Source: Strobilurus pachycystidiatus (Eukaryota > Basidiomycota > Agaricomycetes > Agaricales > Physalacriaceae). From it: a DNA stretch of 64,000 nucleotides. The notes below the pieces were generated by a model. That model was not told where the DNA came from. It saw only the letters and a list, made by a program, of their open reading frames with translations, and did not search any database. The position numbers and the translations under genes are program-made. Shown here one piece after another: positions 1 to 10,850 of this stretch; positions within the stretch are counted from its first letter, which is position 1, and each line of letters begins with the position of its first letter. Location: NCBI GenBank assembly GCA_019915135.1, contig JAHLMK010000010.1, positions 248,001 to 312,000 on the forward strand, written 5' to 3'.

Positions 1-394
1 AACTCAAGGTCCAGGCTTGAGTAGATTCCAATGAACCCATGGGTATTCAGACATGCATGTACTAGGCCTTGCAGTGATTTCAAGTTTCCCTGTGACCTTC
101 CCTGTCAATGTTGAGCCAAAGGCCAATTACGTTCGTGAGGATCATGCATCAGAATGTGCCCTAGCACAACTCCAAATCATGGCTCTACGTGCCTTCCTTT
201 ACTACGCGTGAGCTTCAGCAGCAATCAGAAGAACGGCGTTGAGGGATCAAGCATTCCGGCTCTAGTCGCGCTAGACACCGCTCAAAAGATATGCAGCTCT
301 AAAAATACATCTATGTGATCATTCGTTCTCTACGCATCCATAGCTTATGTTCATCGTCGTCAAAATTCATCTCTCTTAAACCAAGGACCGTCGT
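1..394. other. Left edge, no gene seen
   Basis: This is the 3' flank of the ligase-like gene that ends at 395. No open frame with family motifs and no obvious repeat was seen. It may hold the 3' UTR of that gene. Confidence 0.5.
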
Positions 395-3130
395 CTACGG
401 TCGGTCACGCAAGAGCCGCCGGAGCACCTTCCCTGATGCAGTTTTCGGGATCTCGTCGCAGAAATCAATCCCGGCTCCAAGATGCTTATAGGAGACCTTA
501 TGCTCGGCGACGTGCTGAGAACATCGTCGGTCAGGATTGAGTAGAAAGAGATCAATCAACGAAGACTCGCCTGGATGAGCGCGACCTTGACTTTCGCCAG
601 TTCATTTTCATCAGTTCCAATGCGACTGCGCGCGCCTTGGGTAAGAACGACGAAAGCCTTGGGCAACTGTCCACTAAATTCGTCTGCCACCGGAACGACG
701 CAGCAATCTGCGACGTCGGCGTGCTTGAACAAGTGGCTTTCAAGTTCCTCAGGATTGACTCGGAACCCCTTCACCTTCATGAAATCCTGCGAATCTTCGT
801 ATCAAACGCGTCAAATGGTTGTACGGCATAAGGCAGTACCTTCAGACGCTGAATGTGGAACATTTCGCCCGCTTCGTTTAGGTATACCTCGTCTCCAGTG
901 CGTAACCATCTAAACGCCTAGGTTCAATGTGCGGATCGAATTGGAAACGCTATATTGACTCACCCATCAACAAAAGTATCGGACCAGCTACAGAGTCCCA
1001 GGCGTCAGCAAAGCGCAGAGAAAGGAGCAGAGGAGCGAGCATGCACTGACGATTCTAAGTTCTGGCTATATCCCGTAGCCAAAGAGGGAGATTTGATCCA
1101 GAGCTCGCCCTTCTCCCCCCGCTCAGCGGGGGATCCGTCCGGGTGAATCACCTTCCAGGAAACACCGGGAAGAATCTTGCCTACACTGGCTGAGGTTGCA
1201 CCGGAGGCGACGTTTCCCGGCGTAGCAACTTGGACAGACAGAGATGGTGCCGTAAGGGCCCCAGCTTCTGTCATACCTAGCAGGCCGTGTGAGACATTTC
1301 CTCAGACTTTGCATGCCAGTACGTACCGTATATCTGTCCGACAACAGATTGAGGAACAATTCGGGCGAGACGCTCGACAAGGTCATTGTTCAACGGGGCA
1401 CCCGCTATCGATACCAGTCGTACACTTCGGAGTGCCTCGACGTCATCACCCAGTTTCTACACAGGCTGATTAGTATGGACATCTCTCACGTCAATTGTTA
1501 CATACCTTCGTGAACAGGACCACCATCGGTGGCACCAATCTGTACAGAGTAGATGAACAATCTTGAAGAACGCCGAGAATAGAGCGCACTTACAGAAGAT
1601 GCGTAATTTGGTACTTCTCAATAGTCTTGACACAGGAGCCCAAGCCGAACTTCGGTGCAACGACAACAGTCATCTGTACGGCCAGCAGAGATTAGATCTA
1701 TCGGGGGTTTATGTGCTGACTGCTCACCCCCGAGAAAAGAGCATGATGTAGCTGTCTACTAGTCAGCCACGCCGTGTATGACCGAGCCAGACGAGCTCAC
1801 GTTGATAAGTAGGCCCAAGATGTCTGTAATCCAAAGGATTCAGTCCTAGAGGCGACAAGGTTTCAGAACTGGGACTCACGGAAGAATGGCAATACTGGAT
1901 ATTCATGAGTGACACATATAAACTCATACACAAGTTGTGGGGTTTACCTGCGAGAGAGACATCTCCTGGCTTATACCGCCTCCGCGAGATGGGTATTGTC
2001 TCCTGGCCGTTTATCGTGTGGTAGACAGCGGCTTGCAGAATGTTTGCGATGAAAGCGTGATGAGACACCGAGATGAGTTTCGGGGCACCTATGACTCGCA
2101 TAAACGAATGACTTGACGCTCTGTCAATGTACGGACCGGTGGTGCCACTGGAAGGGAACAGGATAGCGGTCTTTGTTTTCCCTTCATCAGGCCCTAGAAC
2201 TTTTTCCCAGGACCCAGATGACGGATCCGAGTCTAAGCCAATGTCTACCAAGTCTTGTACAGACAACGGGGCGTCATTTGCAACGTCAGGAATAGATTCG
2301 TTTGATGTGGTGGTGGGAGTGTTGAATAGAATGAACCGGTCAGACTGCAACCCACTCGCTGCCGCTGCTTCACGGACTGTCGAAAGCACCTCTGCTTGAA
2401 CAAAGAAAAGAGAAGGCTTCGCCGCCTTGAACTGAAGTTCAAGTTCCTCGGCGGTGAATGCTGGATTCGTGGTGCTGTCGGAAATGATGAGTCAAATCCT
2501 TCGTGTCCAAGAATGAAACTCACAATACTGCAGCGCCGAGAAGATGTGAAGCCCATACAGTCGTCGGATAATCTGGAAGCAAACGCAAGGTTCAAGCAGA
2601 TATACAGCGATCCGAGACGAAGTAGCTTACCGACGTCATTTACACTGATAACACAGACTGTGCGCCCTCTGAGTATCACATAGCAAGCAACACAACCGAA
2701 GAGACCTACCGACTGGGTCTTCACTCTGTCCTGGTTGCAACGGTAAGACGCGATCACGATCTGGAGACTATTCACCCTCACCTAAGTCATACCGCGCGCT
2801 GATAGCCTTGGCAAGTGCACGGCTTCGCCGCTTCAACTAGACGCGTATCGAGGTCAGAGGTCTCTGAGTTTGGATGATCATGACAGCTTTGTGTACCTCG
2901 TCGCCAGCAATCGCGCGTCCAGAGACAGAATCCACGAGCCAAGAGGCGTTGGGATGATGATCAAGGCGAGCGAAATGATTCGAATCGAAGAGGAACTGAG
3001 GAACGGTAACGTTGCCTGGGATCTCTAGGTCCTGCTCAGACGACGCGACTTCGCTGATGGGTTTGACCAGGCCGCACCCATTCTGGATGTCGGTAGCTGG
3101 AGCTGATTCGCGGGAATGAAGGATTGTCAT
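395..3130 (-). CDS. 4-coumarate-CoA-ligase-like acyl-CoA synthetase (ANL superfamily)
   Basis: An adenylate-forming enzyme expected to activate an aryl or acyl acid to its CoA thioester. I could trace 17 exons: 2897–3130, 2782–2836, 2631–2666, 2524–2572, 2137–2474, 1948–2088, 1880–1894, 1801–1823, 1728–1751, 1594–1673, 1506–1539, 1327–1456, 1051–1276, 964–987, 840–909, 571–786, 395–514. They sum to 1815 nt, about 604 aa, in frame. Motifs in order: VNDVDYP; the P-loop PSSGTTGAPK; VLPFFHILGLLIN; LVPPMVV; GQIYGMTEAG; GELWIKSP; GWLRTGDEVYLNEAGE; IQRLK; VKGFRVNPEELE; and PKTASGKVLRR, which holds the catalytic lysine. All core ANL residues are present. The tail ends RDRP, so there is no peroxisomal SKL-type signal. 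It is divergent from a PAL gene, which suggests cinnamate or coumarate as substrate (inference). A fatty- or other aryl-acid ligase is the alternative. The 2631–2666 exon edge is ambiguous by 2 nt. Confidence 0.88.
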
Positions 3131-4532
3131 GGGGTCCGAGGAAGGAGGCAGTCAACTGGGGGCAATCTGACTATCAGGAATAGTCAGTTGATGATGGTCT
3201 GATGGTGGTAGCAGTGGTGAGTGGTGTTAAACGGCTCCGTTTCAGATGCAGACACGCACTTTCCTGCGTGACTCTGAGGCACCACCTTCGACCGGGCAAT
3301 AATACGAAATCAGAAGTTACCGCCTGTACCCGCAATGAGTAATGCGTTTGAAACATAGTCGAAACGTCCACCCTGGAGCCCTGGCCACCCCAATTGCCAA
3401 TACTCTTCGCCGCGTCCCCTAGCGAGGCCACAATTGCTGTCATATCAAAAGTGACTGCACATGGATGATGGTTGGATGATGGTGTTAGAGAAACGAGGCC
3501 GATAACGTCGTTGATGTCAATTTTTGATGGACACAATGCATCCATCAATCGATCATTCATCAAGCCGTAGTAGTATCCAGCGCCGTCTAAATCGCTATGT
3601 AAAGTTGAACTTCCTCATTTCCATGATAAATCTCTAGAAGGGGTACGTATATCTAACGTACAGAAAACCGTCCTAATTATGGGAGTCTACCTCGATTCTC
3701 TCGGGCAACGCTACAACATGCCGACAGCAGCCGCCCTGGCCGCCCGCGGAGAATCAAATAGTTGCGCGGCAATCTTGTGGGCTACCGAGTAGTGGGGTTT
3801 ACGATTGTCTGTCATCAGTCTACACCTGGCCGAGGTAAGTTACCCGGACCGTAAATGAAGTATAGGTTATACAACTCCCCATCGGGTATCAGCAAAGCTG
3901 AATCTATATAACCCAAATCAACGTAACCGCGACTAATCTTGGGTTTTAAGAAATGGGGGATCTCCATGTCAGAATGGCCGAATATTTTTCTCCTCAATCA
4001 CAGTCACAAACACGATCCGCCGCCTTCCGCCGCTTGTACGTGCGCATATGAAACTTCAGACTCCTCAATCCATCACTGACGCAGTGAGATCCAGAGCTCT
4101 GAGGAGATAACTTGGCTCGAAGGAAAGCCTTCCGAGCGATGCTTTGATACCTCCCACTATGCCTCTATTGACCTTCTTCAAAAACAGCAAAACAGCAGGT
4201 GGCTCCCTTGAGGCTACGTTGGAGGAAGCTTGTCGACGCCACCGGCTGAAAGATAGTCAGAGAAAGGTCCACACGATCGCACGGAGTTATACTTGACCTG
4301 TGACTTTGATTTTGAACCGACCCTAAGTATAGATCTTGGTTCGTATATCCCCATCGTCCCCTATCGTCTACACCCCTTGAGCTCCTTCCCGCTCATCAAA
4401 TCTGGGAATGTTACACTTACATATGCTACGGGGTACGCGCAAGCTATAAAAGTCCTGTGGCCGACCTCCTGCTATCGCGTCGGAGTTCTTAGATCAGACT
4501 CTGCTGTTTTCGTCTGGCCTCCACTCATCATC
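3131..4532. promoter_or_regulatory. Shared divergent promoter region between ligase-like gene and PAL
   Basis: About 1.4 kb lies between the start codons of two oppositely transcribed genes. ORFs inside it (for example 3174–3563 minus) carry no recognisable motif and are treated as chance. A TATA-like element lies close to the PAL start. No equally clear one was seen on the ligase side. The arrangement would allow joint regulation of both genes (inference). Confidence 0.5.
4445..4451 (+). promoter_or_regulatory. TATA box of PAL
   Basis: TATAAAA, 88 bp upstream of the chosen PAL start codon at 4533, a usual distance for a fungal TATA element plus a short leader. Confidence 0.55.
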
Positions 4533-7173
4533 ATGACAATTAACCACGAAGAGCCTAACGGTTTTCATTCAAAGCAGTTGAACGGCAATGGCATCTCTCA
4601 CCATGCCAAAGCTATGCCATACCCGTCTGACTTGCTGTCCCAGTTTGTCAAGCAACATCTCGAACTAGAGTCCTACAAGTACGTTCCAATCCGAATCTTC
4701 AGAACGCTCTATGTGGTGGCTGATGCTGCCTTAGGAATGGCGGGGAGATTGAGATTGACGGTTATTCACTGTCTATTGCTGCCATCTCTGCTGTAGCTCG
4801 TTACAATGCTCCAGTGGTCTTGAGGGACACTTTGACTATCAGGGATCGCCTCGAGAAGGCGCGTTCCGTTATTGTCGAGAAAGTAGAGGGAAGCAAAAGC
4901 GTCTACGGCGTCAGCACTGGCTTCGGCGGCAGTGGTATGCTTTCTTTTCGTTATACTCAGTAGTATCTGACTGTCGCGCCAGCCGACACTCGCACACATA
5001 ATACCCTCGCGCTTGGGAACGCTCTACTGCAGCATCAGCAATCCGGCGTTCTACCTTCCACCACCAACTCCCTCTCAGTACTTCCCCTTCTTGACCCTAT
5101 AGCGTCTACGAGCATGCCAGAATCGTGGGTGCGAGGAGCAATCCTTGTCCGAATCAATTCTCTCATCCGTGGTCACTCGGGTATACGCTGGGAGCTCATC
5201 GCCAAGATGGCAGAACTTTTGCAAGCGAACATCACGCCTCTGGTCCCTCTTCGTGGGAGTATCAGTGCCTCTGGAGGTATGCTTCGGTTCGCTCTCAGTT
5301 GTAACTCATCTCATTTGCCTTGGCGTTGCTCCAGACCTCTCACCGTTGTCCTACGTCGCTGGAACTTTGATGGGAAACCCGTCCATTAGAGTGTTCGACG
5401 GACCTGCTGCCTTTGGGGCGCGGCAGATTGTGTCGTCTGTGGACGCGCTTGAGAAGCACAATATCACGCCAATTGTTTTACAAGCGAAGGAGCATCTGGG
5501 TATGATCAACGGCACAGCGTTTTCAGCCTCAGTTGCAGCGCTTGTGTTGAGCGATGTCACCCACCTTGCGATGTTGGCTCAGGTTTGCACGGCGATGGGC
5601 ACTGAGGTTCTTCTTGGCGAACGCATGAATTACGCGCCATTCATCCATGCAGTTGCTCGTCCTCATCCCGGACAGGTACTTCGCTTCCGATATCATGGCT
5701 ATGCAAACGTCTAACCTTTCATTAACAGACAGAGGCTGCACGAACGATTTGGGATTTACTCAGTGGAAGCAAGTTGGCTCATGGGCACGAAGAGGATGTG
5801 ACGATTGAAGAGGATCAGGGCGAGCTGCGCCAAGACCGATATCCGTTGCGTACGGCGCCTCAGTTCCTTGGGCCACAGATCGAAGACATTCTCTCCGCCC
5901 TCAACACGGTCACTCTTGAGTCCAACTCCAGTAAGTCTCATTTAGTGCCACCGTCTATATGATCTTATAGGCTAACATCCGTTTGCAGCAACCGACAACC
6001 CACTCGTAGATGGCGAGACTGGTGAAGTACACCACGGCGGCAACTTCCAGGCCATGTCCGTCTCAAATGCGATGGAAAAGACGCGTCTATCCCTACATCA
6101 CATCGGCAAACTCCTCTTCGCCCAATGTGCGGAGCTTGTTCACCCAGACATGAACCGGGGCTTGCCGCCCTCACTCGCCGCCACGGACCCATCACTCAAC
6201 TATCACGGAAAGGGTATCGATATCGGTATGGCGGCGTATGTCTCAGAACTCGGGTATCTCGCGAATCCCGTCTCGACGCACATCCAGTCCGCCGAGTTGC
6301 ACAATCAGGCTGTCAAGTATGTTGACTTCCATCGTTTTCTCGAAGTGTCGCTGCTAAAGTATTCGTGTTCGTGCGCATAGCTCTTTGGCGTTGATCTCAG
6401 CGCGCGCCACCATCAATTCACTAGAGGTTCTTTCGATACTGACATCTAGCTACCTATACATGCTCTGCCAAGGTTCAACCCTTATATTTTCCATGTCGAA
6501 CTATGTTCTGACTTTTGGATATCGACATCAGCCTACGACTTGCGCGCCCTTCAGGCCGACTTCCGACGAGGCCTCGCTGACATCGTCAAGGAAGAGCTGC
6601 GCGCCCATTTCAGCGCCCACATTAGCTCTCTCGATGAACCACCTTTGTTCGACAAGGTGATATCGACGATGTACAAGGACCTCGACCACACGACGAGTAT
6701 GGATGCTGTACCCAGGATGGTCAAGGTCGCTGGGACCTCAACGCCCCTTCTGCTCGACTTCTTCATGGCCAATCAGACGTCCGACGCAATGTCTGTTGCC
6801 GCCCTGGGTGCGTTACCGAAGTTCCGAGAGACCGTCGCGTCGCGTGCGGCAGCGAAACTTGTGGCGTTGCGTGAGGAGTACCTATTGGGGGCGCGGGGAC
6901 CTGCACCTGCGAGTGCGTTGTTGGGAAGGACACGACCCATCTACGAGTTCATTCGCCTGACATTAGGCATCCGGATGCATGGCACTGAGAATCTTGGATT
7001 GTTCCAGCACGGATTGGGCGTTCAGGATGTGACGATTGGCCAGAATGTCTCGTTGATTCATGAGGTATGTACTTCTTTGCTTGCTTTCCTTTCTTGAGTC
7101 TGAGATTGACGTGCATATACAGGCTATAAGGGATGGAAAGATGCGGGGAGTTGTTGTTGGACTATTTGCTTGA
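4533..7173 (+). CDS. PAL: Phenylalanine ammonia-lyase (MIO family)
   Basis: Deaminates L-Phe to trans-cinnamate (possibly L-Tyr to p-coumarate) in the cytosol. Nine exons: 4533–4678, 4735–4934, 4983–5276, 5335–5675, 5729–5930, 5989–6316, 6381–6472, 6532–7064, 7123–7173. They total 2187 nt, about 728 aa, the normal size for fungal PAL. Visible motifs are [17 protein letters not shown] with the catalytic Tyr, then the MIO-forming Ala-Ser-Gly (about residues 211–213, in [17 protein letters not shown], codons split by an intron), [35 protein letters not shown] and [14 protein letters not shown]. The selectivity loop reads [11 protein letters not shown]. The His-Gln pair (about 133–134) matches the pattern known for yeast and grass enzymes acting on both Phe and Tyr, rather than Phe-Leu (plant PAL) or His-Leu (bacterial TAL). 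The start gives the shortest in-frame leader before conserved sequence; an in-frame upstream Met at 4293 is unlikely because it lies before the TATA box. Confidence 0.96.
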
Positions 7174-7955
7174 TAGAAAGCCTGTTGCATTGAATTACAC
7201 TGTAGAACTGCTGTAAGATAGAAATTAGAGTCAAATACCCATGATGACAGTCAAGCTTGATACGTTCCATACTGAGACGCCCGACTGGGCGCTTCGTCGG
7301 GACAGAGTCGGGAGACCACGCGAAAACCACGCGAGCTGATCTCGGATCTTTCGCACCGCAAATCCGCCACCTAGTACCTCTTTGCCTCTTACTACTCAGT
7401 GGCGCAGCCGAAGTTGCTTCAATGCACCGTCGTTAACGATTCTGAAACGTAAATAAGCTGCTCCCGCATTGCGCGCAGGTAGAACCTCTGATTTTACCGG
7501 TCCTCATGGAAATCACTCACCCGGAAATTAACGCGCCTCAAGTCCAGCCTTTTCTGTCTCTCTGCTACGTTACTGAGTACAAATCGGAAACACTGACCTG
7601 TTGTAGCATCACAAGTGAAATCTTCTGACCGCCGGAACAGGAAATCCATCGACTCATGCACTGGTCAATGCACGCATCCTAATCCAGCTAACAATGCGTC
7701 AGCACTGGCCACCACACCTCGAAAAGGGCAACAATTGAAGGTCGTGGGACGCGCGCATCCCACGAGGCCTGCCTCTTATGGTAATCCACACAATGAACAA
7801 AGGGCTTATAGTGGACCAGCCCTCCATGATCGCCATGATCTCGCTCTAGTACTCGACATTGCATTGTCTACTCTCCCCAGGTGGACCGGATGCCACTGTT
7901 GCTGAGTATATAACTGGGCTGATCCACTGTGCAACCCAACCCCATCACCACCGCC
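7174..7955. other. Intergenic, no gene seen
   Basis: About 780 bp between the PAL stop and the next small gene. Open frames here (for example 7615–7905) show no domain or splice pattern that I can support. Confidence 0.5.
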
Positions 7956-8587
7956 ATGTTCTGCTGCATACGCCCCCGCATCCCTCTCCAGTCGGTCTCC
8001 AGTCCCTTCAAGCTCCGCCGCATTAGCAAGCGTCGCGTCTTCCGTCGCCGCCGCGGCAACAGCGTCTGGCACCGCCTCGTCCACCACCTCCGCCTCGCAT
8101 GTACATGCACTTGCTCCTCCAACGCGGCGGAATCAGTCTCGGACTCGGACTCGGATGCCACCATCGCACAATCCTCCATGATGACATTCTATACAGAGGT
8201 CCCCTCCCAGGTGCGCAGCCCACCATACTTAGACGCGTAGCGCAATACTCATTACCGCACCACTTTACTTAGCCCCAGCCCAAATGGACCGGTTTGAAAC
8301 CGATCCTCAGCGCAGAACGCGTCGCGGAGCTTATTCCCGTGCATCCTCGTTCTGCCCCTGCCCCTGTTCTTGTTCATGTCGACGCCCCCACTCCCGCTCT
8401 CTCCGAGCCAAAGACCCCTCCACGACCGCGCTTGTCGCTTCCGCTAGACGCGTACATCACCCCGCTGTCCCCACCCCCTCGTCGCAAGAAGACTCGGAGG
8501 GCTAACAACGATACAGACGGGGTGAGCTTATCATCGTGCAAACACTTCGGACTGTCCGCTGACTTGTCGCTTGTATAGGTTGTCTGA
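7956..8587 (+). CDS. Hypothetical small basic/Pro-rich protein
   Basis: Function not recognised. Three exons fit: 7956–8210, 8279–8521 and 8579–8587, total 507 nt, 168 aa. Both introns have GT–AG ends; the second contains a CTGAC branch-like site. The N-terminus is Cys- and Arg-rich (MFCCIRPRIP, then RRISKRRVFRRRRG). It is followed by a short Ser/Asp run coded by TCGGACTCGGACTCGGA, a stretch KPILSAERVAELIPVHPR, and a Pro/Arg-rich tail with RRKKTRRANND. No signal peptide or membrane segment is evident. The basic patches would suit nuclear targeting or nucleic-acid contact, but this is only inference. The model rests on splice consistency and open frames alone. Confidence 0.5.
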
Positions 8588-9243
8588 TAATATCGATATA
8601 TCTCCTTGGACTCCACCAACGAACCGCTCTCATTTATTTTCGTTTGTATACTGTATGTAATCACACCGCCGGTCGCTACTCTTAGTTATAAACGCCACTT
8701 TCCTGTAATAATGACTGTGTATAATGATACACCTTACGACTATCCTACACATTGGCGCGGAGAAAATGCCACCACGTTCAATTGCTCCACGCACTAGAAA
8801 CGTTCCTACGACTTCACCAGCGCCATAAGTTGGTATTTCGGCCCCGGCGCAGAACATCCTCAGTTTTAGCGCGTACATGTCTCTCCTTGGCCTGAACAAT
8901 ATACGACGTGTTCAAGTTACCTACATACTTATTTACTTCCCTATGTATTCTGTCCTATCAGGCTTGTGGTGGTGTAAACCGAGTGCGGTGAGAAAAGAAG
9001 AAAAAAATCGGACACAGTGGTCAGGTATCTACTATGCAAAGTGGAAAGGAAGGAAGGAACAAGCCACGAATCGATCGCATCATATAAATATACGTCTGTT
9101 TTATAAAGGTATGATATATGTATATGGCGGAATGTTGGAAGATGGTTGTGTGGCGGCAATCAAAGTGGGAGGAAATATTATGATGGCCACGAGAAATAGA
9201 GATAAATAGGTCAGGCAGTCTGTGGCCCAAAGGATACCATACA
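8588..9243. other. AT-richer intergenic spacer, no gene seen
   Basis: About 650 bp between two convergent genes, visibly richer in A/T than its surroundings. It probably contains both 3' UTRs. The short ORFs here lack motifs. Confidence 0.5.
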
Positions 9244-10850
9244 TTAGGACGTAGGCGGAGGAGCTGGGTACAGGGAGGGGAACGTCAGCTCCTCCAGCAC
9301 CTCTTCCTGTGGTTCCTCGAGTTCGCGGATTGAAGGCGCAGGCGAATGCCTAGTGGACCTGTCGCCCGCGAGGCATCCGCTAGAATCCACAGATGGAGAT
9401 TGTGGAGTCGAGCGAGGACCCAGCATCGAGCCAGGGCGTTTTAAAATGGCGTCCGCTAGAATCTCGCTCACTTCGCTCTCAGGTTCTTCTTCGTCATAGC
9501 CTCTTAGGTCCGGCCTGGTCCGCCTGCGTCCTCTCGAGGCAGGCGAACCTCCGGGACTCGCGGCCGCGCTTCCACTATATGGAACCTGCATATGTAAGGG
9601 CGGATACCAACCGTTAACGCCTGCCATACCCGCTCCAGGAGATCCAGGAGTGAGGGCGTAGGGCGTGAAGGGCGGTGGACTTGACAGGAGAGCCCCGAGA
9701 TACGCCTGCATCTGACAGACTTGCGCTCGCAAGGCATCCCGTTCCCAGCGCATCATTTCGAGTTCTTTGCCATAGCGTTCGATGTCGCGGCGAGCTGTCT
9801 CTTCACGTGTACGGGCAGCTTCTAACGCACCACGAAGGGAGGCCAGTTGTGTCTGGGGCGGTGGGGTGGATGGACGCGAGGACTGGGCAGAGGAAGAAAG
9901 GGTCGAAGGAGTGCGCGACGGATACGAAGGTCGTGGAGATTGGGACGGAGAAGGAGGTATGCCGAGAGCAACACGCGACGGGGATGGGTAGCGAGGCGCG
10001 CCATTGCGACGACGGTTCGAGCTCGGACCGGCCGTGGGCTGCGACTTGTGCTTGTGGTTGGGTGGAGTCGGGGGTCTCGGAGACATTGTGGTGTCTTGCA
10101 AGTCAAAGTGAGACTCTGGAGCGGCGACCGCTGCCCGGAACTCCTCGTTCTCAGAGTCAGAGGGCAGCGTTGCCACCGACGAGGCCGAAGTCGTCGAAAC
10201 AGAGTCGACCAAGGAAGGAATGCTGCTCGATACGGAGACAGAGTCGCCGGCTCCCGGAGTGAGCTCATCTTCATCCTCGTCCTCGTCGGCATCGCCGTTG
10301 CAGGAAGACACGGACGAGGCAGTGTTGCGTCTCGAGCTCGACGTCGAGACGCTCCTGCTCGTCGTCGCATATTCGCTGCGTGATTCCGGCTCGGTGCCTC
10401 GCTGAGAGTCGCGGTCGCCGCCGCCGTCCTTGGTGCCAGTCGCCGCCAAGACCTTTTCGAGCCTCGCCTTGGCTTTCTTGCTGCCTTTGAGTACCTCCTT
10501 GAGTGGGTCCTTTCCGCGGCGGCGGCGCTCCTTGGATCTGGGCGCTTTGGCCGTCTCCTCGACCTCCGGCTCAACGACGATCATCGTCTCCTCTTGAACA
10601 GGAGCCACATCTATGAAAGAGAAATCAGTCAGCCCCAGAGTCCCAGTGGTGATAGCGGCGAGCAGGGCCATCACATACCACTGCCACTCGCTGCCAGTCC
10701 TAGTGCTCCGAGCATGTCTCCCACCCTCGTGTGTACCTTGGCGGTGGAGCGGTTGTAGAGTACAGCGCCGACACCGACGACGGCGGTAATGAGCGTGGTC
10801 GCGACGAGCGCCGGGGCGGGTCCTACTGAGTTGCCCTCGCCGTCTTGCAT
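9244..10850 (-). CDS. Membrane-anchored coiled-coil protein of unknown function
   Basis: Two exons, 10679–10850 and 9244–10610, sum to 1539 nt, 512 aa. The intron (10611–10678) restores the frame GSG-D-VAPVQEE. The first exon encodes a short polar N-terminus, then one hydrophobic helix (about residues 12–31, PALVATTLITAVVGVGAVLY) and a positively charged flank NRSTAKVHTR. This suggests a single-pass membrane protein with its bulk in the cytosol. The rest is low complexity: acidic and Lys/Arg-rich (RSKERRRRGKDP), Ser-rich tracts, a DEDEDEDE run, then Pro/Ser-rich sequence. One well-formed coiled coil lies roughly at residues 310–370 (REETARRDIERYGKELEMM). The C-terminus is acidic (EELEEPQEEVLEEL-like). 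I do not recognise the family. The long uninterrupted frame and clean intron make it a real gene. Confidence 0.75.

Noticed and set aside
3174..3563. 129-codon minus-strand ORF in the PAL/ligase intergenic region
   Set aside because: No motifs and no splice links. It lies in the expected promoter region and ends next to the ligase start.
9675..10383. Plus-strand ORFs of 178–195 codons
   Set aside because: Antisense shadows of the gene at 9244–10850; no motifs.
9822..10574. Long minus-strand ORF of 250 codons, Arg/Ser/Pro-rich
   Set aside because: It overlaps the real exon of the coiled-coil protein in another frame; its composition is a shadow of the GC-rich codons.
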